This document shows, one piece after another, positions 63,166-64,000 of a stretch of 64,000 nucleotides of DNA. The translations under genes were made by a program, and so were the position numbers. Source of the DNA: Mermis nigrescens (Eukaryota > Nematoda > Enoplea > Mermithida > Mermithidae). The notes below the pieces were generated by a model. That model did not search any database. It was not told the origin of the DNA and was given only the letters and a program-made list of their open reading frames with translations. The stretch lies in the NCBI GenBank assembly GCA_036768485.1, contig JAVLUZ010000270.1, forward strand, positions 62,001 to 126,000, in the 5' to 3' direction. The first letter of the stretch is position 1, and each line of letters begins with the position of its first letter.

Positions 63166-63710
63166 AATTTTTTTAAAGTTTTCACCAATTATTGGATATC
63201 TTATGACTAATCTTACTGTAGAATTTGAAGGAAATTCACGGATTGGTTTTTGAGATACGGGAGCCCAAAGGTACCCTATGCATAGCGTAAAATTTAGGTT
63301 TTTGTCTTTTTGCAGAAGCACAGATTGACTGTTGCTTCCAAAATTTGGCCCCTGGTGTTTCTGGGACCGCTAATTCCATATTCGCTACTTTAAATATAGA
63401 TCTGGCATCATAAAACATGTATGAGATGGGCTGAAAGGAAATCACGTACGGGTACTTATAAACATGATTAATCACTGAAAAAGGGCTTGCACCAAGTCAA
63501 AATTTTTGACCTTGTAAACCAGCGCGCGTGAAATTTAATGCGAAGCAATCGAAAGCAGCAAGTATGCGGCTTTCGAAAGAAAGCAGCAAACATGCGGCTT
63601 TCGAAAATACAAATCCAAATGTTTTTGCTTCTAGCGGCTAATTTAATATGCAACTTTTTGCATTTGTTTACAATGAGGGCAAAGTTGAACATTGTACAAA
63701 GTTGAACCCG

Positions 63711-64000
63711 ACGCTATAAGATAGGACGTGATACAACATACTCAATGCTATACAATAGGACGTGATGTAACATACCCCATGCTATACAATAGGACGTGAT
63801 ATAACATGCCCCATGCTATAAGATAGGACGTGATATAACATACCCAGTGTTACAGGATAGGACGTGATATAACATACCCCATGCTACAAGATAGGACGTG
63901 ATTTACCATACCCAATGCTATAACATATCCTGTGCTGTAAGATTGGTGTCCCAAGACATCAAAAATATGGTTTGCACCAAAAAATCTTTAAACATCCCAA
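63711..64000 (+). repeat. 34-bp tandem array running into the right edge
   Basis: Units read GCTATACAATAGGACGTGAT, GTAACATACCCCAT, about seven copies to 63940. AAAATATGGTTTGC units like those at 60117 follow. The order matches the Helitron interior, so this is likely the inside of a second related element cut by the window end. Confidence 0.75.

Overview
The window is eukaryotic and most likely from a nematode with a large, repeat-rich genome. It is AT-rich and contains intron-split genes with animal splice signals. It also holds long (CA)n, (TA)n and (GT)n microsatellites, a LINE tail and many DNA transposons. The clearest lineage clue is a complete two-pore-domain K+ channel whose C-terminal tail resembles nematode TWK channels. 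The species cannot be fixed from the sequence alone.

Genes. (1) Minus strand, 315-5594: four exons of a PLK4/SAK/ZYG-1-like kinase, from the glycine loop to the HRDLxxSN catalytic loop. The rest lies beyond the left edge. (2) Plus strand, 22.4-25.1 kb: two phase-compatible candidate exons of an unrecognised gene, ending in a stop followed by AATAAA. (3) Plus strand, 38835-56938: a seven-exon TWK-type K2P channel whose joined reading frame encodes 675 residues. Its third intron lacks a canonical donor.

Mobile DNA, left to right. 0.4-9 kb: an hAT-like MITE, a TIR element with TA duplications, and a dead Tc1/mariner copy. 9.8-22.4 kb: a mosaic of satellite-like repeats with a GC-rich hairpin core. 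This mosaic carries nested hAT-like elements, a LINE tail, a palindromic element and a tRNA-like SINE head. 22.7-25.8 kb: more MITEs and a (TA)n tract. 25.9-28.8 and 45.5-48.4 kb: two related large foldback elements whose arms are tandem arrays. 41.4-42.6 kb: an element with inverted 17-bp minisatellite arms. 49.4-50.3 and 54.6-55.7 kb: two GGTTAA-rich TIR elements inside K2P introns. 57.5-64 kb: a Merlin-type transposase fragment between inverted minisatellites, a probable non-autonomous Helitron, another hAT-like MITE, a duplicated repeat and an array running off the right edge.

Two themes stand out. First, nine insertions have identical 8-bp flanking duplications and three more have diverged ones, yet no hAT transposase is visible. 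Second, several unrelated elements end in inverted tandem-repeat arrays rather than simple terminal inverted repeats. The 28.8-38.3 kb stretch and the first K2P intron show no gene I can support apart from the elements listed.
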